Shown one piece after another: positions 55,970 through 64,000 of a stretch of DNA of 64,000 nucleotides (the stretch's first letter is position 1; the number at the start of each line of letters is the position of its first letter). The position numbers and the translations under genes were made by a program. Origin of the DNA: Melieria omissa (lineage: Eukaryota; Arthropoda; Insecta; Diptera; Ulidiidae). Under the pieces are notes generated by a model, which saw only the letters and a program-made list of their open reading frames with translations, had not been told where the DNA came from and did no database searches. The stretch is taken from assembly GCA_963971225.1 (NCBI GenBank), contig OZ020269.1:30855783-30919782 (forward strand). The letters run 5' to 3'.

Positions 55970-56724
55970 CGTAATTGTGATATTCTCATGTCTCACTTTA
56001 GACTTGTAAAGGCATGACCGAGTCAAACAAGCTAGTAAGTAAAGCAACTCCCTTATTACAGCGTTCATCACATAGTTTGACCTGATTGAGGAACAACAAA
56101 TCCATACATCTGGCATCCCTATGCAAGCACAACACAGGCCACTGCGGCCCGGTGTCGGTGCAGCACGTGCTGTGCAGAGTCCTGAACAGGTTGGGAAGGT
56201 AATGTGCATAATTACAAGAAACCACTTGGTCGAATCATAAGAATAAATCTCTCGCTGCCTTTTCAAGTTGTCTGCTTTCAGCTTGCGTTGTTGTTTGTCG
56301 TGGACGCTGGCCGCTGACTGGTCGCGGCTCAGTAGATTTCCATGGCATTGTGTTGTGTTGCGTTTCGGTTATTGATAACTTTTGTGAATGTCAATTTTTT
56401 AATGCTGATGTATGTAATGACGCGGCCGTTGTGCACATCTTGTGGTTTAAAGTACGGTTATGCACACAAATGTCATCGAGCCCTTTTGCGCGTTTCACAG
56501 AAAGAAAGTTCGCCAAGTGTGCACTTGACAAGGACACTCCAGTTGTGTTGTTGCTTTTCGGAGAAAGAGCTCGCAAAGTACTCAATCAACATTGCGGCCT
56601 TTAATTGCAAGCAATGTTGACAATATTTGCGAGTTTCGTAGGCCCCTCAAAATACGCAAAATTATGTGCAAATGTGTTGAACATGTAGAAAAAAGCTGCA
56701 AAATAAATTCGAAATGAAAACAAC
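55970..56724. other. Non-coding sequence; integration flank of the BEL/Pao element
   Basis: No gene is recognised; open frames at 56342-56620 have no family signature. The stretch ends at AAATG (56725-56729), the left copy of the retrotransposon target duplication. Confidence 0.45.
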
Positions 56725-56729
56725 AAATG

Positions 56730-56923
56730 TGTTTGTGATTTTGATTGATGTTTCAATTTATTTGTCGCCACGTGTTGGCCGAGATATCGTCAAAAGTTAA
56801 CAGCACCGGAAAAGACGCCATACCAGTCAAAAAATGAACAAAACAGTGCTTACAAACTAGAATGTGTCGCAGGTGCTTCCAAGCACCTGAGCTCGAAAAG
56901 GAGTTGCAGAGTGGTCACGAACA
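56730..56923 (-). repeat. 3' LTR of the BEL/Pao element
   Basis: It matches the 62845-63038 LTR over 194 bp with two substitutions by eye. It contains an AATAAA word in transcription sense near its downstream end and a perfect 20-bp palindrome at 56870-56889 (CAGGTGCTT/AAGCACCTG around two bases). Confidence 0.95.
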
Positions 56924-56937
56924 TTCCGGCCCCTCTT
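56924..56937 (-). promoter_or_regulatory. Polypurine tract of the BEL/Pao element
   Basis: On the minus strand AAGAGGGGCCGGAA directly abuts the 3' LTR. It is purine-rich with one CC interruption and is in the right place to prime plus-strand DNA synthesis. Confidence 0.7.
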
Positions 56938-56951
56938 GAAAGCATCCGCTT

Positions 56952-59900
56952 TCAAACATCCAAAAATAAGGGGCAAAGCTTGACTATAGGTCGCTTGAAC
57001 ATTCCCTTGGCTGTTTGAATTGTGGCGACTCGCACCAACCCATCGTCTCCAGGATGCACTTCGCTGACTCTCCCCATAGCCCACTGTGCCGTTGGGAGGT
57101 TATCCTCCTTTATGATGACGACGTCGTCGACTTTCAGATTTTGCATTTTTGTCTTCCATTTGGGTCGTTGTTGGAGTTGCATTATATACTCTGTTGACCA
57201 TTTTCTCCAGAACTGTTGGATGAGACGTTGTAAGTACTGCCAACGCGTTAGTGCGCCTTCCTTCACATTAAGAAAGTTTTCGTCCGGTAGAGTGACAGGT
57301 GCTCGGAGGAGCAGAAAATGCGCTGGTGTTAGTGGATCGATATCGCCTTCAAATTTTGTACATAAAGGTCGTGTGTTGAGGCAGAATTCGATCTGGCAGA
57401 GAACCGTGTGTAGTTCTTCGTATGTCACTGATGCGTCCGCGAGTGTTCGCCTCAGATGGTGCTTTACTGACTTTATTCCGGCTTCCCATATGCCGCCGAA
57501 ATGAGGTCCAGACGGGGGGGAAAAGTGCCACTGTATCTGCTGGTCGGCCAACTCCTTGGTGACCGACTCTTGTGTTGTCGATGAATTCAGCATTTGGTAC
57601 AGGTCTCGTAGGTGTTGACTTGCACCCACGAAGTTGGTGCCGTTGTCGGAGTATAGGTGTATGGGTTTGCCACGTCGCGATATGAAGCGACGCAAGCAGG
57701 CGATGAAAGCTGCCGTTGTTAGCTCGGTGACAAGTTCGAGGTGCACTGCCTTGGTAACCAGACAGATGAAGAGCGCGACCCAACATTTGTAGAGTCGGGA
57801 GCCGCGCCCCCTCCATGACCGCACCAGGAGTGGTCCAGCGAAGTCTACCCCAACGTTCATGAATGCACTCCCAGGGTCAAGTCGCTGCGGAGGTATGTTG
57901 CCCATTTGCTGGTTGTAAGTAGTGCTCCTTTGCCGCATGCAACCCGTGCAGTTGTAGACGATTTGTTTGATGACATATTTTGAGCCTGGAACCCAGTATC
58001 GTAGGCCCAACAAGTACTGAAGCGCCCTGCTTCCAGCGTGCAAGTACTTGAGATGATAATAGCGTACAATCAATCTCGTCAAATGATGATCTCTCTTAAG
58101 GATAAGAGGATGTCTCTGGTCGTAGCTCACTCGCGCGTTTTCGATCCGGCCACCAACTCTCAATAGTTCGTCGTTGTCAATGAAAGGAGAAAGAGCAGTT
58201 AGTTTGTGTGAAATTGACAGCTGCTTACCTTGACTTAGGCTTCGCAGCTCAGAAGAGTACGTTGAAGCTTGTGCTTTCTTCACAAGGACGTTATGAGACT
58301 GTAGCAGCTCGGCTGTGGACAGGAACCCTGCAGTTGGATCTTGACGCGCCTTTTTTGCTTTGCAATTCTGCGTGAACCGAAGTACATACGCAGTTACTCG
58401 AAGCAACCGCGTAAAGTCTGAGTACCGCTCAATGATGTCGGTGTCGGCAACAGTGATTGCGTGTGCAGCCACCTCCTTCCGTTCTTCTAAGTCAGCGTTG
58501 ACAGGTATTGGTGGTGCCACACGACCCAGTGTAAGCGGATGCCTTAGCAAGGTTGGTCCCTTCCACCATAACTGGTTGTCGATTAGTTCGGACGACGAGA
58601 TACCTCGTGTGGCCAGATCTGCCGGATTCTGCTGGGATGGTACGTGGTGCCATTGTTCAGCTGGGATGACATCAATTATTTGTGACGTTCTATTCGCAAT
58701 AAACGTCTTCCATCGACGTGGATGATTTGAAATCCAGGCCAGGACAATGGATGAATCTGTCCAGCCAAAAACTGGAACCTCGGTCATGCCCAGTGCGCCA
58801 CGAACCTTGACCATCAATTTGGTCATGAGATGGGCAGCGCAGAGTTCTAGCCGAGGTAGTGTCACCTGTTTGACTGGCGCCACCTTCGTTTTCGCTGCCA
58901 CGAGATTAGTTCGGAACTCGCCATCGGCCCGCTGAACCCGTAAATAAATTGCTGCTGAGTAAGCTACTTCGGAGGAATCCGAAAATCCATGCAGTTCAAC
59001 GTTCTGCTCGTTTGCGTACTCCAGCCACCTTGGGATTCGGAGCCGTGAGATTTTGGTCACATCTTCCCGGTACCCGATCCATTCAGTGTTGAGATGGACC
59101 GGCAGCTCTTCATCCCAACTGAGTCCTTGCACCCAAAGCTTTTGCATGAAAACTTTCAATGAAACGATGACCGGGGAAAGCCAACCAATGGGATCGAACA
59201 CCTTGGCTATATCGGATAATACTGCTCGTTTTGTGACAGTCGGTGACAGCGCTGGAAACGTTACGTTGTATTTGAACGTGTCATTGGACGTATCCCATAG
59301 AAGGCCGAGGGTTTTTACCGCCTGCGTGGTGTCAATAACTGTGTCTGAGGCTGTATTACATTCACGTGTATCGATTCCCTTTAAGAATTTCGCTGAGTTT
59401 GACGACCACTTGCGCAGGTGAAAGCCTGCCTGAGATAATATGCTGCACAATTCACCTCTTAGGTTTTCTGCGACACACACGTCAGTTGCGCATGCCATCA
59501 AGTCGTCAACATAAAAGTTTTGCTTAATAGCTGCTGCTGCTTCGGGATGAGTTTTTTGGTTATCGATTGCTATTTGTTGCAACGTCCGAATAGCCAAGAA
59601 CGGCGCTGCTGAGGTGCCATAGGTCACAGTTTGGAGTTCGTATTCCCTTATACTCTCATCCTTGGAGTTCCTCCACACGATACGTTGAAGCGAGCGATCG
59701 TCAGGATGTACCAATACCTGACGGTACATTTTCTCGATATCGGCACTAAACCCGATTTCATATTTGCGAAAGTTTACAACGATGTCAACCAAATCCCTTT
59801 GTATTGTGGGACCTACCAGCAAATTGTCATTGAGCGACAACCCGTTTGCAGATTTGCATGACGCGTCAAACACGACACGCAATTTCGTTGTCGTGCTAGT

Positions 59901-62165
59901 CGGCTTGAGTATCGCATGATGTGGCAAAAAATATGTCCGGCCTGGACTGGCGGTAGTTGCCAACGCCATATGCCCTAGTGTCTCGTATTCGTTCATAAAT
60001 TTGATGTACTCCTCCTGCAGCATTGAGTCGTTGCCGAAACGCCGTTCCATTGCCGAAAACCGGTTCACAGCAGCTGTGCGCGAGTCGCCGATAAGTACTT
60101 CGTTGTTCTTTAGTGGAAGTCTCACAACATACTGTCCGCTAACATCTCGTCTGAAGGTCCTTGTATAGTGGTCTTCTGCTTCTTTTTCCTCTGGTGTTAG
60201 ATGTGGTTCGGTGCTTTTTAGCTCTTCTACTTCCCAGAACTTCTGCAGCTGCTCACTTACGTCTAACAAACTGTGCGCCGCGATGATATGCTGCGCAGAT
60301 GGGCCTGGTATTGTACCTACCAGAACCCACCCAAAAATCGTTTTGAACGCAGCCGGTGACCCTGATGGATGCGTTAGCTTCTCTGGTAATACGCAACTAC
60401 TGAAAGCATCTGCGCCTAGAATGATGTCGATGTTGCTTGGCTTGTGGTAGCTTTGATCTGCCAGTTGCAGATCTTTGAAATACTCCAGCTTATCATGCTT
60501 CACCTCATGAATCGGCAAAGTCTGTGTCAAGCTGGTTAAACACAACGCGTCTACGTCCACCGTCGTGTTGCCTTGTTGCGCCTGGATGCACAAACGTACC
60601 TTTCCTCGCGTACAGTTGCCCCTCGAAGCGCCGACGCCGTAAAGCATGGTTCTGTCGAATCGTCGTTTTAAACTCACACGTTGGACGCATGACTCCGTTA
60701 TGAGCGTGCCTTGTGACCCTGAGTCCAATAGTGCGCGGCACAGATGCCTCTGACCGCCCGCGTCGACTATCGTTACCATTGCTGTGGGTAACAATGTGAC
60801 GCATTGCGAATATTGTTGTGCGATGTTCACGCTGACCGTGGGAGGATCTCCAGCTGAAGCGGGCTGTGCCTCAGTTGGTTGACGTTGATTCGTTGATGAT
60901 GCTGGAACATGTAGCAATGTGTTGTGCTTCGCGTTGCACTCTCTACATAATGATCTTTTGCACGCCGCTGCTCGATGATCCGCTTGCAAGCAGTTAAAAC
61001 ATAGACCCCGGGCTTGCACTAGTTTGCGACGATCTTCAACACTCATGCCTTTAAATTGGTCACATTTATATATCGCATGCTCCTTCGAACATGCTGGACA
61101 CGTCTGAAGCGTTACCGCATAAGCGCTTGCCTGGTTTCGTTTGTTGCTGCTGCCTGATGTCTTCTGCGTATTCTCGAGTTCGAAGATGCGTCTTTCTAAA
61201 AATTCCAACAATTGTTCAAACGTGGCTTCCTCTTCCTTCTTTTCCCGGTACCACAGAACCAACGTCTCCGCGTCGAGCTTCTTCTCCATTAAAAACAGCA
61301 AAATTGAGTTCCAGTGCTGAACTGGTTCGTCCAGCACTTTCAATGCGTTTATGCTTTCGTTTGATGCATTGTACAAACGCTTGGCCTCAGCCGCCGAGGC
61401 TGCTCTCATTGAGGGTTGCTCCAACAACAGCACTAAATACGCCTTCTTCACCTTGTCAGACCTATTGTATTTGCGTTGTAATAAGTCCCAGGCGATGTTG
61501 TAATTCGCGCTGGTTGGTTTTAAATGCTTTATGAGCGAGAGCGCTTCGCCTTTAACCTTGGTTTGCAAGTATTCGAATTTTTCGATATCGGATACGGTTC
61601 TCCGATTGTGCACGAGCGTCTCAAAGAGATCGCGGAACCTGATCCACTCCGTGCAGCTACCGTGAAACTCTGGAATTTGGATTTGCGGTAGTCGCAACTC
61701 ATGGCCTCCATGTGAGGAGCCGTTCACCGCATCCACTGGCGTGGACGAATTTCCGAGATGTGTAGTGCTGATGCGCTCGAGTAGTGCACTCATTTGGCCC
61801 TGATGCTCGATAAGAGTATGCACCGCTGCGGTGATATCGTGGGCCGATGGTTGGCTTTCAATTATGGTGCGGTTGTGACCAGCCTCTTCCTGCAACCGTG
61901 TGCACAATGATTTTATCGCAAGGTACCTCTCTTCCACCTCGATGCGGTATGACTCCTCGTGAGCTTTTTCGTCTGCCGTTGTGGCGACGCATTCTATATC
62001 GAAATGCACCGCCTCGAATCTTGCAAATAATTCCTCAGCTCTGGCTGATCTCACCTTTAGCTCTTCGATTGCCACACCATCGGCTGCACATACGTTGTAC
62101 AGACGTGTCAGACTGCTTTTGATAATCTGCCGTTGCGTCTTCAACTTGTCCATTTTCGCTGTCAA
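56952..62165 (-). CDS. BEL/Pao gag-pol polyprotein, 1737 residues, intact
   Basis: Domains in order: coiled Gag region (1-150); DUF1759-like capsid region (about 155-310, LPQIQIPEFHG...W); Cys/His knuckles (356-419, CPAC, CFNCLQADHRAAAC, CRECNAKHNTLLH); aspartic protease (ALLDSGSQGTLI, Asp481); reverse transcriptase (FSADIEKMY, Asp809; YVDDLM, Asp887-888); RNase H (Asp1063 in GFSDSS, Glu1107, Asp1136, Asp1183); integrase zinc finger (His1371/His1376, Cys1406/Cys1409) and core (Asp1441, Asp1507 in SDNGTNF, Glu1561); C-terminal DUF5641-like domain (about 1637-1735). A single frame for Gag and Pol is usual for BEL/Pao. No stop, frameshift or lost catalytic residue is seen. The start MTAKMDKLKTQRQIIKSSLT resembles family starts. 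The stop lies 28 bp from the 3' LTR. Confidence 0.95.
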   Translation of the reverse strand: MTAKMDKLKTQRQIIKSSLTRLYNVCAADGVAIEELKVRSARAEELFARFEAVHFDIECVATTADEKAHEESYRIEVEERYLAIKSLCTRLQEEAGHNRTIIESQPSAHDITAAVHTLIEHQGQMSALLERISTTHLGNSSTPVDAVNGSSHGGHELRLPQIQIPEFHGSCTEWIRFRDLFETLVHNRRTVSDIEKFEYLQTKVKGEALSLIKHLKPTSANYNIAWDLLQRKYNRSDKVKKAYLVLLLEQPSMRAASAAEAKRLYNASNESINALKVLDEPVQHWNSILLFLMEKKLDAETLVLWYREKKEEEATFEQLLEFLERRIFELENTQKTSGSSNKRNQASAYAVTLQTCPACSKEHAIYKCDQFKGMSVEDRRKLVQARGLCFNCLQADHRAAACKRSLCRECNAKHNTLLHVPASSTNQRQPTEAQPASAGDPPTVSVNIAQQYSQCVTLLPTAMVTIVDAGGQRHLCRALLDSGSQGTLITESCVQRVSLKRRFDRTMLYGVGASRGNCTRGKVRLCIQAQQGNTTVDVDALCLTSLTQTLPIHEVKHDKLEYFKDLQLADQSYHKPSNIDIILGADAFSSCVLPEKLTHPSGSPAAFKTIFGWVLVGTIPGPSAQHIIAAHSLLDVSEQLQKFWEVEELKSTEPHLTPEEKEAEDHYTRTFRRDVSGQYVVRLPLKNNEVLIGDSRTAAVNRFSAMERRFGNDSMLQEEYIKFMNEYETLGHMALATTASPGRTYFLPHHAILKPTSTTTKLRVVFDASCKSANGLSLNDNLLVGPTIQRDLVDIVVNFRKYEIGFSADIEKMYRQVLVHPDDRSLQRIVWRNSKDESIREYELQTVTYGTSAAPFLAIRTLQQIAIDNQKTHPEAAAAIKQNFYVDDLMACATDVCVAENLRGELCSILSQAGFHLRKWSSNSAKFLKGIDTRECNTASDTVIDTTQAVKTLGLLWDTSNDTFKYNVTFPALSPTVTKRAVLSDIAKVFDPIGWLSPVIVSLKVFMQKLWVQGLSWDEELPVHLNTEWIGYREDVTKISRLRIPRWLEYANEQNVELHGFSDSSEVAYSAAIYLRVQRADGEFRTNLVAAKTKVAPVKQVTLPRLELCAAHLMTKLMVKVRGALGMTEVPVFGWTDSSIVLAWISNHPRRWKTFIANRTSQIIDVIPAEQWHHVPSQQNPADLATRGISSSELIDNQLWWKGPTLLRHPLTLGRVAPPIPVNADLEERKEVAAHAITVADTDIIERYSDFTRLLRVTAYVLRFTQNCKAKKARQDPTAGFLSTAELLQSHNVLVKKAQASTYSSELRSLSQGKQLSISHKLTALSPFIDNDELLRVGGRIENARVSYDQRHPLILKRDHHLTRLIVRYYHLKYLHAGSRALQYLLGLRYWVPGSKYVIKQIVYNCTGCMRQRSTTYNQQMGNIPPQRLDPGSAFMNVGVDFAGPLLVRSWRGRGSRLYKCWVALFICLVTKAVHLELVTELTTAAFIACLRRFISRRGKPIHLYSDNGTNFVGASQHLRDLYQMLNSSTTQESVTKELADQQIQWHFSPPSGPHFGGIWEAGIKSVKHHLRRTLADASVTYEELHTVLCQIEFCLNTRPLCTKFEGDIDPLTPAHFLLLRAPVTLPDENFLNVKEGALTRWQYLQRLIQQFWRKWSTEYIMQLQQRPKWKTKMQNLKVDDVVIIKEDNLPTAQWAMGRVSEVHPGDDGLVRVATIQTAKGMFKRPIVKLCPLFLDV

Positions 62166-62310
62166 ATGTCACAAGGAATTCGCTTGTTGCCAATGTTGCC
62201 AGACAAATGTCACTGCCACCAAACTTCGCCACTAGATGACGCGTGCAAATTTTAGCCGCTACCAACTCCAATCAGATTGTCGCGCCAATTGGGCTGGTGC
62301 GGCACGAAAC

Positions 62311-62740
62311 TCCGCTGCTTGCGATTCCAACTAAACGGCTAATCTGCTGTGACACGAGACTCCGCTGGCCTTGATGCCTGATGAGCTGAAGCTCTGCTGC
62401 AGTGCGAGACTCCGCTGGCCTCGACGCCTGCTGAGTTAAAGATCTGCTGCAGTACGAGACTCCGCTGGCCTCGTCGCCTGCTGAATTGAAGATCTGCTGC
62501 AGTACGAGACTCCGCTGGCCTCGTCGCCTGCTGAATTGAAGATCTGCTGCAGTACGAGACTCCGCTGGCCTCGTCGCCTGCTAAATTGAAGATCTGCTGC
62601 AGTACGAGACTCCGCTGGCCTCGACGCCTGCTGAACTGAAGATCTGCTGCAGTGCGAGACTCCGCTGGCCTCGACGCCTGCTGAATTGAAGATCTGCTGC
62701 AGTACGAGACTCCGCTGGCCTTGATGCCTGATGAGACGCT
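62311..62740 (-). repeat. 50-bp tandem repeats in the BEL/Pao leader
   Basis: Nine units exactly 50 bp apart (TCCGCTGGCC at 62361, 62411, 62461, 62511, 62561, 62611, 62661 and 62711, plus a diverged first one at 62311). Inner units are nearly identical, including CTGCTGCAGTACGAGACTCC, and outer ones more diverged, as expected for expansion from the middle. The array lies between the primer binding site and the gag start, in the transcribed leader. Confidence 0.95.
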
Positions 62741-62819
62741 CGTCGCAGCTGCAATTGACTCACACTGGTGTGCTTGGATTAACTTTTCCTCAACCTATTG
62801 TTTTACTCGCCTTGTGAAT

Positions 62820-62839
62820 GAATCCGGCTCGAAGGACCA
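62820..62839 (-). promoter_or_regulatory. Primer binding site, complementary to tRNA-Tyr 3' end
   Basis: Five bases inside the 5' LTR, the minus strand reads TGGTCCTTCGAGCCGGATTC. Its complement, ending GGCTCGAAGGACCA, equals the dipteran tRNA-Tyr 3' end as I recall it (acceptor strand TCGAAGGA plus CCA). TGG directly follows the short spacer, as expected. Confidence 0.75.
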
Positions 62840-62844
62840 AAAAA

Positions 62845-63038
62845 TGTTTGTGATTTTGATTGATGTTTCAATTTATTTGTCGCCACGTGTTGGCCGAGAT
62901 ATCGTCAAAAGTTAACAGAACCGGAAAAGACGCCATACTAGTCAAAAAATGAACAAAACAGTGCTTACAAACTAGAATGTGTCGCAGGTGCTTCCAAGCA
63001 CCTGAGCTCGAAAAGGAGTTGCAGAGTGGTCACGAACA
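62845..63038 (-). repeat. 5' LTR of the BEL/Pao element
   Basis: It is the promoter-side LTR for the minus-strand transcript. It begins TG and ends CA and carries the same 20-bp palindrome (62985-63004). No convincing TATA box is visible; many BEL elements are TATA-less. Confidence 0.95.
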
Positions 63039-63043
63039 AAATG

Positions 63044-63609
63044 CGAGAAAATGGGTCAAGTCTGTGTTAGGTACTAGACAAGTGCACTTGACACTAGAAA
63101 TGCAGGCGAAACGTAAATATTAATAAACAATGGACAGCAAAAAACAAAACACACACAAATGTAAAACCTCACATGGAACGAGCTGAAAAACAATAAACGC
63201 GCTAAACACACACACACACATATGCAGCCATAAACAATGCCCTTTAAGTGTCAGCCTAATCGTTGTTTCGCACACAGAACGTCGTTCGTGTGTCGGCCAT
63301 AAAATGAACTGCACACAATGCAAACTAATAACCGATGATGTAGAAAAAAGAAGGGAACAATAACAACAAACTAAGCATGACAATTGATGTTCATGGCTCA
63401 GAGCTGAGAATTTATCGGGCAGAAAGCAACAAATTTCGCCATTAGAAAAACACGATCGGTCGAGCGCCTTTACGAGGGCAGATCAATAAGCACGAATGTT
63501 CGAGGACGGTCAATGGAGTTGACGGTTGTCGGACTCACCTATCAAACGACGTTGTGCTGTAAATTTCAGACTAGTTCATAAATTAGTCCCGAGTTAGGGA
63601 TGATTTGCA
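63044..63609. other. Non-coding flank right of the BEL/Pao element
   Basis: It continues the sequence interrupted by the retrotransposon. A (CA)n run lies at about 63206-63220. No gene is recognised. Confidence 0.45.
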
Positions 63610-63613
63610 TTAA

Positions 63614-63892
63614 CACTCCGATAACCGCTAATTTTTTAACGGCCAAAGCCCAACAAGGTCCCCAGGGACCTCTTTTGTAATATTGCATATAAGGCGTGTA
63701 ATTGTATAATGTAGTGTTACATAATGTGTGTAGATGAATTTGGAAAGCCAAAAAGCTAAATATCGTGTATATTTTTTAGTAAACATATCTGTATTTTTTA
63801 CTACAGACAGATAGGCAAAAACGTATACAATACAAAATAATTGCTTTTAAAAACGCCATAGGTCCCTACGGACCTTGTTGGGCATCGGAGGG
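63614..63892. mobile_element. piggyBac-like MITE, 279 bp
   Basis: TTAA lies at 63610-63613 and 63893-63896. The right end reads, inward, CCCTCCGATGCCCAACAAGG; the left end has CACTCCGAT and, after about 25 extra bases, the same GCCCAACAAGGTCC followed by GGGACCT. TTAACCC borders and TTAA duplication fit piggyBac. There is no coding capacity. Confidence 0.75.
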
Positions 63893-64000
63893 TTAAAGGC
63901 ATTTGGCATCGATTCATTGTTTGATTTGAACGATGAGGCGTTAACACGAGTCAAACAAATGTGTTTTGTAAGTAAGGGTTTAATGAATTCAAAAGTAACC

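Larger units (their letters stand above)
56730..63038 (-). mobile_element. Complete BEL/Pao LTR retrotransposon, 6309 bp
   Basis: Two 194-bp LTRs (TG...CA ends) enclose, in minus-strand order, a tRNA-Tyr-like primer binding site, a leader with 50-bp tandem repeats, one uninterrupted gag-pol frame and a polypurine tract. AAATG flanks both sides (56725-56729, 63039-63043), the usual 5-bp duplication for this group. The LTRs differ at two positions by eye (about 1 percent), so insertion was recent. No envelope ORF is present, as in most BEL/Pao elements. All parts needed for retrotransposition appear present, though activity cannot be judged from sequence alone. Confidence 0.95.

Noticed and set aside
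60505..60804. Additional retrotransposon ORF in another frame
   Set aside because: It is an alternative frame within the intact gag-pol coding region and has no motif of its own.
62311..62740. Regularly spaced repeats resembling a CRISPR array
   Set aside because: Units are contiguous 50-bp tandem copies without unique spacers, lie inside a retrotransposon leader, and the DNA is eukaryotic.

Overview
The window looks like nuclear DNA of a higher dipteran, most likely a tephritid-like fruit fly. The evidence is AT-rich non-coding DNA with many CAA/TG microsatellites, one GC-rich protein exon with Drosophila-like codon use and start context, eukaryotic splice signals, and insect transposons (BEL/Pao, mariner, hAT, TTAA-type MITEs, a tRNA-derived SINE). 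The species assignment is inference. There are no bacterial operons, ribosome binding sites or CRISPR arrays.

Only one host gene can be called firmly. It is a single 4.5-kb open exon on the minus strand (11183-15667) for a large, low-complexity protein of about 1494 residues. It carries repeated RRKSYEEFK-like and YGTIYDIL-like motifs and ends exactly at a consensus 5' splice site, so the protein probably continues in an exon to the left. Weaker candidates are a 55-nt exon at 21908-21962 (+), a signal-peptide-like ORF at 39770-39940 (-), and GC-rich promoter-like stretches near 18.0-18.7 kb and 36.9-38.5 kb.

Most recognisable structure is mobile DNA. From left to right: a 92-bp tRNA-derived SINE with 10-bp target duplication (3804-3895); a mariner foldback with apparently perfect 242-bp arms (5646-6168); a 5'-truncated non-LTR retrotransposon with 11-bp target duplication (6598-6962) whose 3' end lies in a ~1.07-kb palindrome (6901-7968); two more SINE copies (16464-16714); a degenerate satellite (18.9-20.8 kb) interrupted by a TTAA-flanked element; AT-rich repeat blocks at 25.8-27.2, 29.7-30.6, 33.5-36.0 and 40.4-40.8 kb; decayed mariner transposases at 38.9 and 42.0 kb; a pogo-like MITE (40979-41319); a TTAA element nested inside another (42238-43722); a deleted mariner/Tc1 relative keeping a DNA-binding-domain ORF (46588-47190); a hAT-like MITE (48029-48585); two identical 369-bp tandem units (51403-52140); a dead Tc1/mariner copy with perfect 28-bp inverted repeats (53840-55135); a second pogo-like MITE (55730-55967); a complete BEL/Pao retrotransposon (56730-63038, minus strand); and a TTAA MITE (63614-63892).

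The BEL/Pao copy is young. Its two 194-bp LTRs differ at two sites by eye, it is flanked by AAATG on both sides, and its 1737-codon polyprotein is uninterrupted with all catalytic motifs visible. Its leader carries a 50-bp tandem repeat. Everything else is intron or intergenic sequence in which I see no gene. All alignments were done by eye without database searches.
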